Source: Clostridiaceae bacterium OM02-2AC (GTDB lineage Bacteria > Bacillota_I > Bacilli_A > Erysipelotrichales > Erysipelotrichaceae). Taken from it: a stretch of 58,217 nucleotides of DNA. The notes beneath the pieces were generated by a model. It worked only from the letters and a program-made list of their open reading frames with translations. It was not told where the DNA came from and ran no database searches. The position numbers were made by a program, and so were the translations under genes. Position 1 is the first letter of the stretch; each line of letters opens with the position of its first letter. Of this stretch, positions 17,871 through 29,353 are shown one piece after another. Where the stretch lies: contig QULU01000031.1 in assembly GCA_003481775.1 (NCBI GenBank), forward strand, positions 1-58,217, read 5' to 3'.

Positions 17871-19565
17871 ATGAAATTTAAGGATTATAAGTATGAGCGT
17901 TACAGCTATGAGGCTTATGCAGAGGCGATGCAGCAGGCAGGCACGAGGCTGAAGGAAGCAAAGGATTACCAAAGCTTTAAGAAAGCATTTGATGAGGGGA
18001 AACGGGCATTTGAGCATCTGGATACGATGTATAATATCTGCTATGTCCGCTATACAATCAATACGGCAGATCCCTTTTATCAGGCAGAAAACGATTACTG
18101 GGATGAGGCAATGCCGAAGATGAAGTCCCTGACAACGGCGTTTGACAGAGAGGTACTGGCTTCTCCATTTGCCAAGGAGTTGAAAAAGGATGTTCCGGAA
18201 ACCTATTTTTTGCTTGCGGAGTTTGCACAGAAGAGCTTTTGTGATGAAATCATTGAAGAGCTGCAGGAGGAAAACCGCTTGCAGAGCAGTTATCAGAAAC
18301 TGATTGCCAGTGCACAGATTCCCTTCGATGGTGATATCTATACCTTATCAGAGCTTGGTGTAAAAATGGAGTGCGCTGATCGGGACATTCGGAAACGAGC
18401 TACCCAGGCATACTGGGGATGGATGCAGTCACAGCAGGACGAGATTGATGATTTATATGACCGCATGGTTAAGGTACGCGATCGCATGGCGAAAAAGCTG
18501 GGCTATAAGAATTATGTAGAGCTGGCATATATGCTGCAGTGCCGCTTTGATTACAAGAAGGAGGATGTGGCAAATTACCGCCGGCAGGTTCTGGAGGATG
18601 TCGTACCGTTATGCAATGCATTATATGAACGGCAGCGGGAACGTTTAGGCTATGACAGACTGCATGTATATGATGAAAAATATGAATTTGCGAGCGGCAA
18701 TCCGACACCGAAATACGATACACAGGAAATGATTGCACGGGCTAATACAATGTATCATGAGCTGGATGCACGCTGTGGAGCATTCTTTGATTTCATGGTG
18801 GAGCATGATTTGCTGGATCTTGACAGTAAAAAGGGGAAGGCAGGCGGAGGCTATTGTACCGTGTTTGCTGAGGATCACTCTCCGTTTATTTTCAGTAATT
18901 TCAATAAGACAAGCCATGATGCGGAGGTTCTCACTCATGAGGCAGGACATGCCTTTCAGGTGTTTACCTCCATGGGAATCCGACCGGTGGAGTGTATCTG
19001 GCCAACCTATGAGAGCTGTGAAATTCATTCTATGAGTATGGAATTCTTTACCTGGCCATGGATGGAAACCTTCTTTGAGGAGGATGCGGATAAGTATCGT
19101 TTTCTGCATCTGGGGGGTGCTGCTAAGTTCATTCCTTACGGCGTTCTGGTGGATCATTTCCAGCACGAGGTGTATGAGCATCCGGAAATGACACCGGTGG
19201 AAAGACGGCAGACCTGGAGAAGATTGGAGAAGCAGTATCTGCCGCATAAGGATTACACAGACTGTGAATTTCTGGAGAATGGCGGATGGTGGTTCCGTCA
19301 GAGTCATATCTTTATGACACCATTCTATTATATTGATTATACACTGGCGCAGGTGTGTGCATTACAGTTCTGGTATCGCCTGTATCAGAAGGATGAAACC
19401 GCATTTGAGGATTATTATCGTATCTGCCAGATAGGTGGAACAAAGACATTTACGCAAATCGTGGCGGCAGCGAATCTGAAGGTGCCATTTGCGGATGGGT
19501 GTTTAAAGGATGTCATGAAGGCCGTGCGCAGCTATCTGGATCAGGTGGATGACAAAGCGCTTTGA
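17871..19565 (+). CDS. pepF: M3-family oligoendopeptidase
   Basis: A 564-residue zinc metallopeptidase of the M3 family (PepF type). The catalytic motif H-E-x-x-H is LTHEAGHAFQVF near residue 350, with the third ligand Glu in PTYESCEIHSMSMEF about 25 residues on. It trims short peptides in the cytoplasm. AGGTGATAGC directly precedes the ATG, and a TATAAT -10 lies about 25 bases upstream. No partner gene; an extended leader region with a T-box follows before lysS. Confidence 0.92.
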   Translation: MKFKDYKYERYSYEAYAEAMQQAGTRLKEAKDYQSFKKAFDEGKRAFEHLDTMYNICYVRYTINTADPFYQAENDYWDEAMPKMKSLTTAFDREVLASPFAKELKKDVPETYFLLAEFAQKSFCDEIIEELQEENRLQSSYQKLIASAQIPFDGDIYTLSELGVKMECADRDIRKRATQAYWGWMQSQQDEIDDLYDRMVKVRDRMAKKLGYKNYVELAYMLQCRFDYKKEDVANYRRQVLEDVVPLCNALYERQRERLGYDRLHVYDEKYEFASGNPTPKYDTQEMIARANTMYHELDARCGAFFDFMVEHDLLDLDSKKGKAGGGYCTVFAEDHSPFIFSNFNKTSHDAEVLTHEAGHAFQVFTSMGIRPVECIWPTYESCEIHSMSMEFFTWPWMETFFEEDADKYRFLHLGGAAKFIPYGVLVDHFQHEVYEHPEMTPVERRQTWRRLEKQYLPHKDYTDCEFLENGGWWFRQSHIFMTPFYYIDYTLAQVCALQFWYRLYQKDETAFEDYYRICQIGGTKTFTQIVAAANLKVPFADGCLKDVMKAVRSYLDQVDDKAL

Positions 19566-19738
19566 TGATGGTAACAGGGAAGCTGCATATTCTTGAAATA
19601 TCGTGTCCATGAGCGATAGCTGAAGGGCTAGTATGAAGTGCTGTAGCATTTGAAAGGCCATGGTATTCATAAACCTTTTACGGTAGGGAAGGAATCAAGG
19701 AAAGCCTTGTTTTATCAGTAATTTTAAGGAGTTTTCGA

Positions 19739-19767
19739 TTGACAAAGGCAGGGTTTGTCTATATAAT
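19739..19767 (+). promoter_or_regulatory. promoter of the lysS T-box transcript
   Basis: TTGACA, 17 bases, TATAAT: full consensus. Transcription would start near 19774. Confidence 0.88.
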
Positions 19768-19773
19768 CATAAT

Positions 19774-21528
<1,755 letters not shown>

Positions 21529-21532
21529 AAAG

Positions 21533-21561
21533 TAACGCAACCTATTTGGGTTGCGTTATTT
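21533..21561 (+). terminator. intrinsic terminator after lysS
   Basis: TAACGCAACC/GGTTGCGTTA, a 10-base perfect stem with a short loop, followed by TTT. It marks the left edge of the AT-rich island. Confidence 0.85.
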
Positions 21562-21599
21562 GTCTGTTTACCAAATACTTGAATTATGAGGTGAAGACA

Positions 21600-22363
21600 T
21601 TGTCAAATAAAAAATATTATTCTATTATGATCGACATAGTTGATGCTAGGAAATATAAAAATCGTAATGAAATACAAGAATTTATGAAATGTATTATTAT
21701 GTACTTGAATAAAATATTTTATAAATCTTTAAAGAAACCATTAATGTTTAGTGCAGGGGATGAAATTCAAGGCTTGTTTTATGAATCATTGGCCGCGTAT
21801 TTATGTGTTCGATTTTGCATGATGATTTATTATCCAGTTAAAATTAGGGCAGGAATTGGATATGGAGAATTAGCATTTGATAATGAAAATTGGAAATATA
21901 CTCGTCACAACTTCTTCAAAGGCAACAATCGTTGAATGCACAAAATGTTAAATTAATTGCTGAATTATTATATCCGATTTTCGATGAAAACATTATGGTT
22001 TCGTACATTGAATTTAAAGACCAATTAAATTTTATATTAGAGATGAAAGCTAATATAGTACCTATGCAATCTTTGAGTTATGCAAGAATCGGAAGTTTTC
22101 CCAAGGGAGAATTAAAAAACAACATAGTTATATCAAATGATATTGATCAAGTATATTTTATGCCATTACGCGAACTTTTAGAGGATAGTAATATGTTAGT
22201 GGAAAATACAGGGAAGAAGGGAATGTCTACAATGATTTCAGGAATATTAGGAACTACACGTCAAAATATTGATAAACATATTCGCTTAGGAAAGATAGAT
22301 GAAAATAGAAAAATTGATTTTTCTGTTGCTTGTTGGCTGATTGAGGAACTTGATAATGTATAA
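21600..22363 (+). pseudogene. SatD-family protein, frameshifted
   Basis: The first part (21600-about 21900: YYSIMIDIVDARKYKNRNEI, FSAGDEIQGLF, IRAGIGYGEL) matches the N-terminus of SatD-family proteins, whose IDI...GDE...GIG layout resembles a nucleotidyl-cyclase-like fold. The second part, one base out of frame from about 21890 to 22363, carries SSQLLQRQQSLN and a C-terminal helix-turn-helix-like end (TTRQNIDKHIRLGK). One lost base near 21890-21925 rejoins them into about 254 residues. The start is TTG at 21600 after GAGGTGAAG. AT-rich compared with lysS. The related SatE-like gene follows. Confidence 0.65.
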
Positions 22364-22454
22364 TATGTTATTATTTATTATTTTCCATATCTCATCTGTT
22401 AATTGATGTTTGCTCTGTTAAACTGAAAAATAAATACAAAGAAAAAGAGCGAAT

Positions 22455-22794
22455 ATGGCTTTAATATCAATTTTAGCGATATTAATATTAGTGAAACCAA
22501 CTGGCGTACTAATTTCATTGGCCTTTAAAGTTATCTTCAAAGAAGAGAAATGTAATAACGAGTTAAAAATTGGTACATATATAGGATATTTAGAGAGAAT
22601 TATATTTTTTTTATTATGTATCTTTAATTTCTATTTCTACCATAGGTTTTATTATTGCTGCAAAAACTTTAGTTAGATATAAGGATATCAATAATAATAA
22701 AAATCATTTTCAAGAAAAGTACTTAATAGGAACATTCTTAACTACAATTGGAGCTTTATGCTGCTTTGCGCTCATTAAGTTTTTAAGTACTTAA
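22455..22794 (+). pseudogene. SatE / DUF3307-like small membrane protein, frameshifted
   Basis: The first frame gives LAILILVKPTGVLISL and GYLERIIFFLLCIFN, typical of the C-terminal module of DUF3307 membrane proteins. The match then moves to the next frame (STIGFIIAAKTLVRYKDI ... YLIGTFLTTIGAL) and ends at 22794. One extra base near 22620-22640 explains the break. Joined length is about 112 residues with three membrane spans. It follows SatD, its usual partner, and may be its membrane component; what the pair does is unknown. Confidence 0.6.
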
Positions 22795-23097
22795 AAAGGA
22801 AGATGCATATCAATATATTCTTTTTCTGTACATATCTATATGTAACCTTCATGTACTGCATCACTGTGTGCGTTATAGAATAAAATATCCAGATTTAAAT
22901 GGCTAAAAATTTTGCAGTAACGCTGATTCACTTGCAAAAATAGTAATTGATGGAACTTTATCTACGAATGGCTCACTTCCATCATTTCCTAGTTGAATTA
23001 CTCGTAATCAAATACAATTACATACAGGTACAGTACATCTCATAGATAGGCATATATATTAAAGCATTAGAAGGAGTGCTGTGCTTTTTTTGTCTAA
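22795..23097. other. AT-rich trailer region next to the CRISPR array
   Basis: No gene, hairpin or promoter could be supported. It lies at the old (trailer) end of the array, so the array transcript would run out here. Confidence 0.4.
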
Positions 23098-24482
23098 GCT
23101 TAAAATGTCTAGCCTCAGAGGAGGCTAGACAAAGTCGTAATGGAACGAGTACATGGCATAACAATTTAGATACGCTAGCCTCAGACGAGGCTAGACTGTA
23201 CTTTTGATGTAAGAGAGAGGTTAAAGTCATATTTAGATACGCTAGCCTCAGACGAGGCTAGACTCACTGCATCTATATATGATTCCATTGGCAAATTCGA
23301 TTTAGATACGCTAGCCTCAGACGAGGCTAGACCTCTTAACATTGTGTTTACATACTCAATACATATATTTAGATACGCTAGCCTCAGACGAGGCTAGACC
23401 AAATATGTTGCGACAATAAACGTCGAATCACTGATTTAGATACGCTAGCCTCAGACGAGGCTAGACCAACACCGTTTCCAGATGTTGAAAAACAGCTTGA
23501 AATTTAGATACGCTAGCCTCAGACGAGGCTAGACTATATATTACAATGTCATTTGTCAGAGGTCAGAGTATTTAGATACGCTAGCCTCAGACGAGGCTAG
23601 ACAGGAGGATGTTAAGCACTGGCATAAAGAGGCTAAAGATTTAGATACGCTAGCCTCAGACGAGGCTAGACTTTTTATTCTTCGATAATCTGGCCAGTGT
23701 AGATGGATTTAGATACGCTAGCCTCAGACGAGGCTAGACATCTCATATCTTTTGCGGGTTGGTTGCATTTCGTAATTTAGATACGCTAGCCTCAGACGAG
23801 GCTAGACATTAGCAATCACACACCTACGACGCTTATAAGGCATATTTAGATACGCTAGCCTCAGACGAGGCTAGACATGTTTGCAAAGAAGGTTATACAG
23901 AAGAAAGAAATTTAGATACGCTAGCCTCAGACGAGGCTAGACTTGGAAATGGGAACAGCAGCAGTGACACATATCTATTTAGATACGCTAGCCTCAGACG
24001 AGGCTAGACATTATTTTGACAATCAATCGAAAAAAAGAATCAGTATTTAGATACGCTAGCCTCAGACGAGGCTAGACATATAATGTAATTAAATTAAATT
24101 TTGTCACACCTATTTAGATACGCTAGCCTCAGACGAGGCTAGACAACTGAAGATCAGCTTTTCACTAAATCACTCCTACATTTAGATACGCTAGCCTCAG
24201 ACGAGGCTAGACGTTTGTATATATCTGTGCATCCGGATACTCATCATATTTAGATACGCTAGCCTCAGACGAGGCTAGACTCGGTCGTGGTGTAAATAGT
24301 TTGACCACGATTCCTATTTAGATACGCTAGCCTCAGACGAGGCTAGACAACTTGTAAATACACTCATGGACAACATCTCAGAATTTAGATACGCTAGCCT
24401 CAGACGAGGCTAGACGCTCTTATCCTGTACCGATTGCCATCACCATCATATTTAGATACGCTAGCCTCAGACGAGGCTAGAC
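23098..24482 (-). CRISPR. type I-C CRISPR array, 21 repeats and 20 spacers
   Basis: Twenty identical 33-base repeats start at 23165, 23231, 23300, 23367, 23434, 23502, 23570, 23639, 23707, 23775, 23844, 23910, 23977, 24045, 24112, 24180, 24248, 24316, 24383 and 24450; a degenerate one lies at 23098-23130. On the minus strand the repeat begins GTCTAGCCTC, has the palindrome CTAGCCTC/GAGGCTAG and ends GTATCTAAAT. Spacers are 33-36 bases, all different. The degenerate repeat at the left and the leader at the right, next to cas2, show transcription leftward, the same direction as the cas genes. Spacer targets could not be identified from the window. Confidence 0.98.
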
Positions 24483-24647
24483 AGTGAAAATTATTGCATT
24501 TTAAGACGTTTGTAACAAAATCATTTCTTTTCATAACTATTATTGGTTATGGAAATGAAAAAGCTGTTACAAAATGCGATAAAACGCAATTTTAAGGCGC
24601 GAACCTCCCAGGGATCTCATGTGAGCTTACGGTTCGCGCAAAATAAT
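24483..24647 (-). promoter_or_regulatory. CRISPR leader
   Basis: Lies between cas2 and the first (newest) repeat. It holds two inverted repeats: TTTGTAACA (24509-24517) with TGTTACAAA (24565-24573), inside which ATAAC/GTTAT and CATTT/AAATG also pair; and GCGCGAACC (24597-24605) with GGTTCGCGC (24631-24639). From memory, the second is common in type I-C leaders. An array promoter should lie here, but I could not place it with confidence. Confidence 0.75.
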
Positions 24648-24948
24648 TCATATAAACAATACGTCTTCTTCAACATTGAAGCTGGGCTTAACTCCTATAT
24701 GTTCTACTTTATTTTTGTAATTGTTACCTAAATAGTAAAATCTTAAACTATCATGTTCTTTATCAATTAATCCAGTAAGCTTGTGTTTAACCTCTCTGCA
24801 TTTCGCTTGATCCATAACACATTCAAAAACTGAATTTTGAACTCTTTGACCATAATTCACACATACTTTAGCAACGTTCCTTAATCTTTTTTTACCTGCG
24901 CTGTTTTGGGTGTTGACATCATAAGTTATTATAACAAGTATTTCTCAT
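24648..24948 (-). pseudogene. cas2: CRISPR adaptation nuclease Cas2, frameshifted near the start
   Basis: The body reads ILVIITYDVNTQNSAGKKRL through RVQNSVFECVMDQAKC to the end, a normal type I-C Cas2 of about 99 residues. But no start codon exists in this frame. The ATG at 24948 overlaps the cas1 stop by one base (TGATG), the classic cas1-cas2 junction, and would read M-R-I-L-V-I-I if the AAA at 24941-24943 were AA. The open span is 301 bases, one more than a multiple of three. So cas2 carries a one-base insertion, real or from sequencing. If real, spacer acquisition should fail. Confidence 0.85.
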
Positions 24949-25979
24949 CACTTCCATAAAAACGGTGGATATTCAGGTAAATCGCCACGAATTGTTCTAG
25001 CAAGTAACAGCGCCTGAACGTAAGGAACCAAACCCCACTCTATCTTTTGATCAAGGAATGGGTGCTTTATCGTTTCCTGTTTTTTCTTTTGCCATGAAGA
25101 CAGAACCGCTTTTCTAGTCGTATCATCCATATAAACAGCGCCACTATCGGTTTTTGTAAATCCATCAGCATTTACTATATTCATATTTATTAGTGATAAA
25201 ACAAAACGATCAGCCAGAATTGAGCGTAATTCTTCCATTAAATCTAATGCTAAAGAGGTGCGTCCAGGAAGATCAGTATGTAAAAATCCAACATAAGGAT
25301 CTAAGCCAACAGATTCAAGCGCTGATGTGACATCCTTTGCTAAAAGTGTATACGTGAAGGAAAGAAGAGCATTAACATTATCTAGCGGAGGTCGTTTATT
25401 TCTACCATGAAAATAGAAATCATTTTTCTGTTGGAGAATTAAATCATCAAATACATGGAAGTAACAATTTGCTGCATTGCCTTCGATTCCTCTTAAAGTG
25501 TCTGCAGAATCCGCTTTTCTAGCTTCTTTTGCAGATAATCTGATCGTTTCAGCTGCTGTTTCGATTTTTTCAACATCTATTCTCATACCATAATCTCGTT
25601 TGGCACGAAGTAATATATTTCTGGAATTGATTAGCTTTGCTGTTATCATGTTTTTTGCATATGCTAGACGTTTTTCGCTTGATTCAGATATTCTGAATTG
25701 TTCTTTCCGCAACAGGACGTTTCCACGTTCCTCTCCAACAACTCTAGCAAGAAATCTTCCATGCATTGTCATAAATGTTAATGATATTCCCATATCTGCA
25801 CATTTCCCCATAAGTGCAGGACTTACGCCTGTAAAACCAAATCCAACAATCCCTTCCATGTTATGTAAGGGAAACCTCGACACAGATTTATCTTCTTTTG
25901 TGGCGATAATGTTTTCACCATCCAACGATAAATAGGTCCTAGGTGTTGTTATATACAGTGTGTTCAAAAGTTTTTTCAT
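24948..25979 (-). CDS. cas1: CRISPR adaptation integrase Cas1 (type I-C)
   Basis: A 343-residue Cas1. The metal-binding residues are visible as Glu in RGIEGNAANCYFHVF (about 168), His in YVGFLHTDLPGR (about 236) and the acidic LALDLMEELR. With Cas2 it integrates new spacers at the leader end. Start overlaps the cas4 stop by 4 bases (ATGA), and the stop overlaps the cas2 start by 1 base, so the three are translated as a coupled block. Full length with no break. Confidence 0.97.
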   Translation of the reverse strand: MKKLLNTLYITTPRTYLSLDGENIIATKEDKSVSRFPLHNMEGIVGFGFTGVSPALMGKCADMGISLTFMTMHGRFLARVVGEERGNVLLRKEQFRISESSEKRLAYAKNMITAKLINSRNILLRAKRDYGMRIDVEKIETAAETIRLSAKEARKADSADTLRGIEGNAANCYFHVFDDLILQQKNDFYFHGRNKRPPLDNVNALLSFTYTLLAKDVTSALESVGLDPYVGFLHTDLPGRTSLALDLMEELRSILADRFVLSLINMNIVNADGFTKTDSGAVYMDDTTRKAVLSSWQKKKQETIKHPFLDQKIEWGLVPYVQALLLARTIRGDLPEYPPFLWK

Positions 25980-26644
25980 ATACCTTTATCTCCTAAATAT
26001 TTATCAAAGTATTCGTCAACAGAAGGATTTTGATTCAGTTTAGGAAGACAGATATCTTTTAAAGAACATGCATTGCATTTTTTAGATATTTTTACTTTAG
26101 GAGTATATTGCTTTAAATACAGTTTATGCATTTCTTCACAAAATGCTTTAACTGTACTGCGCATGTCAGAAAAAAATAAAACTTCAGTTCTTCGTCTTGT
26201 TTCTCCATAAAATAGATAACCCTTTTCAATCTTACACAAAAGCATTTCTTCCAAACACATTGCCTGTGCACATAATTGCAAGTCATCAGCTTGATATTGT
26301 TTAGGTTCTCCTCTTTTATATTCAATAGGGAAAGGAAGATAGCGTTTAGAATCTTTTGAAATAGAAATACCTTCTTCTGATGGATGAAATTCTACAATAT
26401 CACAAATACCACTAATACCCATAGTCCTTGAAAATACAGAAAGTCCTCTACGTATGAGTATTCCATTTCTTGTTTCAGAGAATGCACCATTATGTGCATT
26501 CTCATGAAAAATCTGACCGTCTATCGTACGGTAATTCTCTGCCCACTGTTGTTCAATATGTATGAGTGCCCATTGACGGCGGCAAAATGCAAAATGCTGA
26601 ATACCTGAAAGCATTAAAAATTCGTCTTCATTATATTCCATCAT
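25976..26644 (-). CDS. cas4: Cas4 exonuclease (type I-C)
   Basis: A 222-residue RecB-like Cas4. Four cysteines for the Fe-S cluster are seen in FAFCRRQW (about 21) and C-N-A-C-x5-C near residue 192; the nuclease core has CDIVEF and PIEYKRGEPKQ (D...E-x-K). Cas4 trims prespacers and selects the PAM during adaptation. It overlaps cas7 by 14 bases and cas1 by 4 bases, as usual in type I-C operons. Confidence 0.96.
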   Translation of the reverse strand: MMEYNEDEFLMLSGIQHFAFCRRQWALIHIEQQWAENYRTIDGQIFHENAHNGAFSETRNGILIRRGLSVFSRTMGISGICDIVEFHPSEEGISISKDSKRYLPFPIEYKRGEPKQYQADDLQLCAQAMCLEEMLLCKIEKGYLFYGETRRRTEVLFFSDMRSTVKAFCEEMHKLYLKQYTPKVKISKKCNACSLKDICLPKLNQNPSVDEYFDKYLGDKGI

Positions 26645-27476
26645 AAATTTCTGGTTCTAGACCTTCTAATGGAGATAACGTGATTGTGAAATCTTCAAAG
26701 CAATTTGGCGTATCCACATCATTTTTTACCTCAACCTTTAAAGAATTGTGTACTTTTGCTGAACTGTATTGTCCTGCTAAACAATTATGCTTCCACCAAT
26801 ATACCTTACAAACTTCCATGCTTCCTTCCGGTCTTGCACTGGAGGCATCGTTCATGAACAGGGAACATAAAGCTTCTTTGATTTTCTCAGCATCCTCTTC
26901 ACTGAAACCTGTTTTTTCTGCCAGCTGGTGATTGATGCTTCCTTTACATACATATAAACCAAAATCAACACGGTGCTTCATTCCCATAGTGTCAGAGGAA
27001 CGTTTTTCAGATGGCTCACTATTTACGCTCTTTGTTATCTGCATATCGGTTGTTACAACTGGATTGATACTTTCTGCAGTTCTTATAGAAACAGGACCTC
27101 TTACACCTACAGAAACATTATTCGTTTTAAATGCGAAGACCTGCCCAAATGCTCTGACATCGGTCCATTGTTTACAGGCAGCTGCAGCATAAGCTTCACG
27201 ATCCTTTAAAACCGCTTTTAATTCCTTATTATTAGAAGCACGTTCACTTAAGCTTTTGAATCCATCGCTGCTTCTTTCATCAGATTGGACGAAGATATTT
27301 TCTCCCATATCCTGCAGACGGTTTCTGATTTTCCGTTTAATACATACGTCAGATACTTCTCCAAATCCTTTAAAATCGATTCTAGGCTGATTCCCTGAAA
27401 GTGGATCACCATTCGGATTTGCTTTATTTACTGTGAAAATAACTGCGAAATCGACTTTGTTTGTAAATGCTGTCAT
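26631..27476 (-). CDS. cas7: Cascade backbone subunit Cas7 (Csd2, type I-C)
   Basis: A 281-residue Cas7 of the Csd2 family: NKVDFAVIFTVNKANPNGDP at the N-terminus is the family signature, with DVRAFGQVFAF and GVRGPVSIRTAESI in the RNA-recognition core. Several copies coat the crRNA spacer in Cascade. The ATG has AAGGAGGAG about 6 bases ahead, located within the end of cas8c, and its first bases overlap the cas8c stop. Confidence 0.97.
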   Translation of the reverse strand: MTAFTNKVDFAVIFTVNKANPNGDPLSGNQPRIDFKGFGEVSDVCIKRKIRNRLQDMGENIFVQSDERSSDGFKSLSERASNNKELKAVLKDREAYAAAACKQWTDVRAFGQVFAFKTNNVSVGVRGPVSIRTAESINPVVTTDMQITKSVNSEPSEKRSSDTMGMKHRVDFGLYVCKGSINHQLAEKTGFSEEDAEKIKEALCSLFMNDASSARPEGSMEVCKVYWWKHNCLAGQYSSAKVHNSLKVEVKNDVDTPNCFEDFTITLSPLEGLEPEIYDGI

Positions 27477-29353
27477 GATTTAGACTCCTCCTTTTGTTTG
27501 TTTTTTTCTTTTCTTTCAGTATTGATTCGTTTGATTTCATTTCTCTGACAATCAAAACCAATAACAAAATAAGCGTTTAAATTTTGAATGTGTTCTATAG
27601 ATTCCATATCCATTACTGCGTGTAACTCTTCCATTAAGTCCTGTTTCATTGAAAGAAGATAATCACATTTTTTTCCTAGTTTCTCAACATAAGGTCTGAT
27701 TTTCTTATCTAGCGTAGTAAGCGTTACAAATGGATGTTCTTGAAATGGTGCGTATAAACGCATTGCATTTGTTGGACGATCTTCCTTTTGAATGTTTAAA
27801 GCATATTGTTCAATTGCATCATATATTGCAAGAATTCTTCCTAATAAATAGGGGATATTTGATTTAGCTAATTTTTTGTTTTCCATAATATTCACACTCC
27901 AATTCACTCCTTCTCTATCGTAACAGTATTTTTTGAATACTGCACACAGTATACCTATACATTTATTCCAGTTATACTTCGTATTCGTTGACATGGTCTT
28001 TATCTGATTGTTAAGTCGAATGATAAAATCATCCGGAATAGGTTTCCCTTCAGAAATACATGGCAGTAAGCGTCCCATCTGCAGTGTCATCAACTGATCA
28101 TCCACTTCAAAGAATGCACCACGTAATGTCCCATATGCACAAGAAATGATTTCTCTGGGAATTGGGGTCATTACATCGCTCATATAATCAGCTTTTGAGT
28201 ATTGAGGCCAGCTACAATATGTAAACCAGTTCTGTAGATGTTTGTAGTATGTAGAAGCATCTATTTCCTGATAGTAGGTTATTGAAAATCTACCAATCGT
28301 AGCAGCATCCATTGCCATGATGACGATGTTATCATTATGATCGCTGATATTCTGCCTATAACCGTCAATTGCTTTATTTACACGTTGTGCGTAATCTTCT
28401 TCTGTATCTACTTTGTCCGGTAAAGCAGGAAATAAGCTTTCGTCTAATGCGAATGCCGTCATAATGTTATCACAGTGTGCATTCCATACCAAAATCGTTT
28501 GTCCATTTTGCTTATATGCCTGTTTTTGTATCAACCATCGCAAAGCATTATGAATTTTCTGAGATGTTTCATATCCAATGGAAATCGCTTCTTTTTTAGA
28601 AACAAACCTGCCGCGATATGTAAAACCGTTTGCATCATTAGTAGAAATTAACTTAGCTTTATCTTTTCCTTGACGAAGTTTCGCAGGATGTTTTTCTGTG
28701 CAATACATCATTTTACCTGTTATATAGCAGAGATCCTCGTCGGTATGTAGACTGGTATAGAATTTGTGGTAGGTATCGAATAGCATTTTGTCACACCATG
28801 GTTCAACAATTCGTTTTTGTATACCTCTGATTTTAAAGCGGACAAAAGCTTCTGTTTGAACAACTGTTTTCTGGATTTTATATTTCTTATCCAATTGTTC
28901 TCCATCTAATTTTAAGATATCGCAAGAGATCAAGTCAGAGATGAGTGTACCTTGTTCAAGATATTGATAGATTGGTATAATGCTAGAGTGGGTGTAAGAA
29001 GAATCTATCCATTGTTTTAGAAGACTTTGGTGTGCAAGAACATGCGGATCGTTTCGTTTACCAGTATACTCTGCATAATCTTTTGAGATATAAATTAGCT
29101 TATCGTGTAAAGGATGAGGCGTAATACCGCTTGATCTACTCGCTGAATCCTCAGTCACAGGAATGACAGTGACGGCATCATCATTAGGAATTTCTATTGC
29201 ATGGATAAATTTTCCGTTTTCATCCAAAACAACTTCAATCTGTGCTTTTGTAGTTAGATGGCTAAGCGGTAATAACATCCCTGTTTCACTTTCCTTGCCC
29301 ACTTCACTCTGACATATATCATAGGTTTCTAGTAATTTACTCGCCCAACTCAT
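27473..29353 (-). CDS. cas8c: Cascade large subunit Cas8c (Csd1)
   Basis: A 626-residue Cas8c/Csd1, the large subunit that reads the PAM and recruits Cas3; in type I-C an internal start can also give the small subunit Cas11c. Family features are the LLPLSHLTTKAQIEVVLDEN opening, TLRGAFFEVDDQLMTLQMGR and a long C-terminal helical part. The ATG at 29353 follows GGAGGTGA; an upstream start is not supported. It overlaps cas5 by 17 bases. A possible internal Cas11c start was not resolved. Confidence 0.95.
   Translation of the reverse strand: MSWASKLLETYDICQSEVGKESETGMLLPLSHLTTKAQIEVVLDENGKFIHAIEIPNDDAVTVIPVTEDSASRSSGITPHPLHDKLIYISKDYAEYTGKRNDPHVLAHQSLLKQWIDSSYTHSSIIPIYQYLEQGTLISDLISCDILKLDGEQLDKKYKIQKTVVQTEAFVRFKIRGIQKRIVEPWCDKMLFDTYHKFYTSLHTDEDLCYITGKMMYCTEKHPAKLRQGKDKAKLISTNDANGFTYRGRFVSKKEAISIGYETSQKIHNALRWLIQKQAYKQNGQTILVWNAHCDNIMTAFALDESLFPALPDKVDTEEDYAQRVNKAIDGYRQNISDHNDNIVIMAMDAATIGRFSITYYQEIDASTYYKHLQNWFTYCSWPQYSKADYMSDVMTPIPREIISCAYGTLRGAFFEVDDQLMTLQMGRLLPCISEGKPIPDDFIIRLNNQIKTMSTNTKYNWNKCIGILCAVFKKYCYDREGVNWSVNIMENKKLAKSNIPYLLGRILAIYDAIEQYALNIQKEDRPTNAMRLYAPFQEHPFVTLTTLDKKIRPYVEKLGKKCDYLLSMKQDLMEELHAVMDMESIEHIQNLNAYFVIGFDCQRNEIKRINTERKEKNKQKEESKS

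Noticed and set aside
23131..24449. Self-targeting spacers against sequences in this window
   Set aside because: Reading each spacer against the genes nearby gave no convincing match; a proper search was not possible.
24543..24731. 62-codon plus-strand frame beside cas2
   Set aside because: It lies across the CRISPR leader and the cas2 gene on the other strand and owes its opening to the leader inverted repeats.
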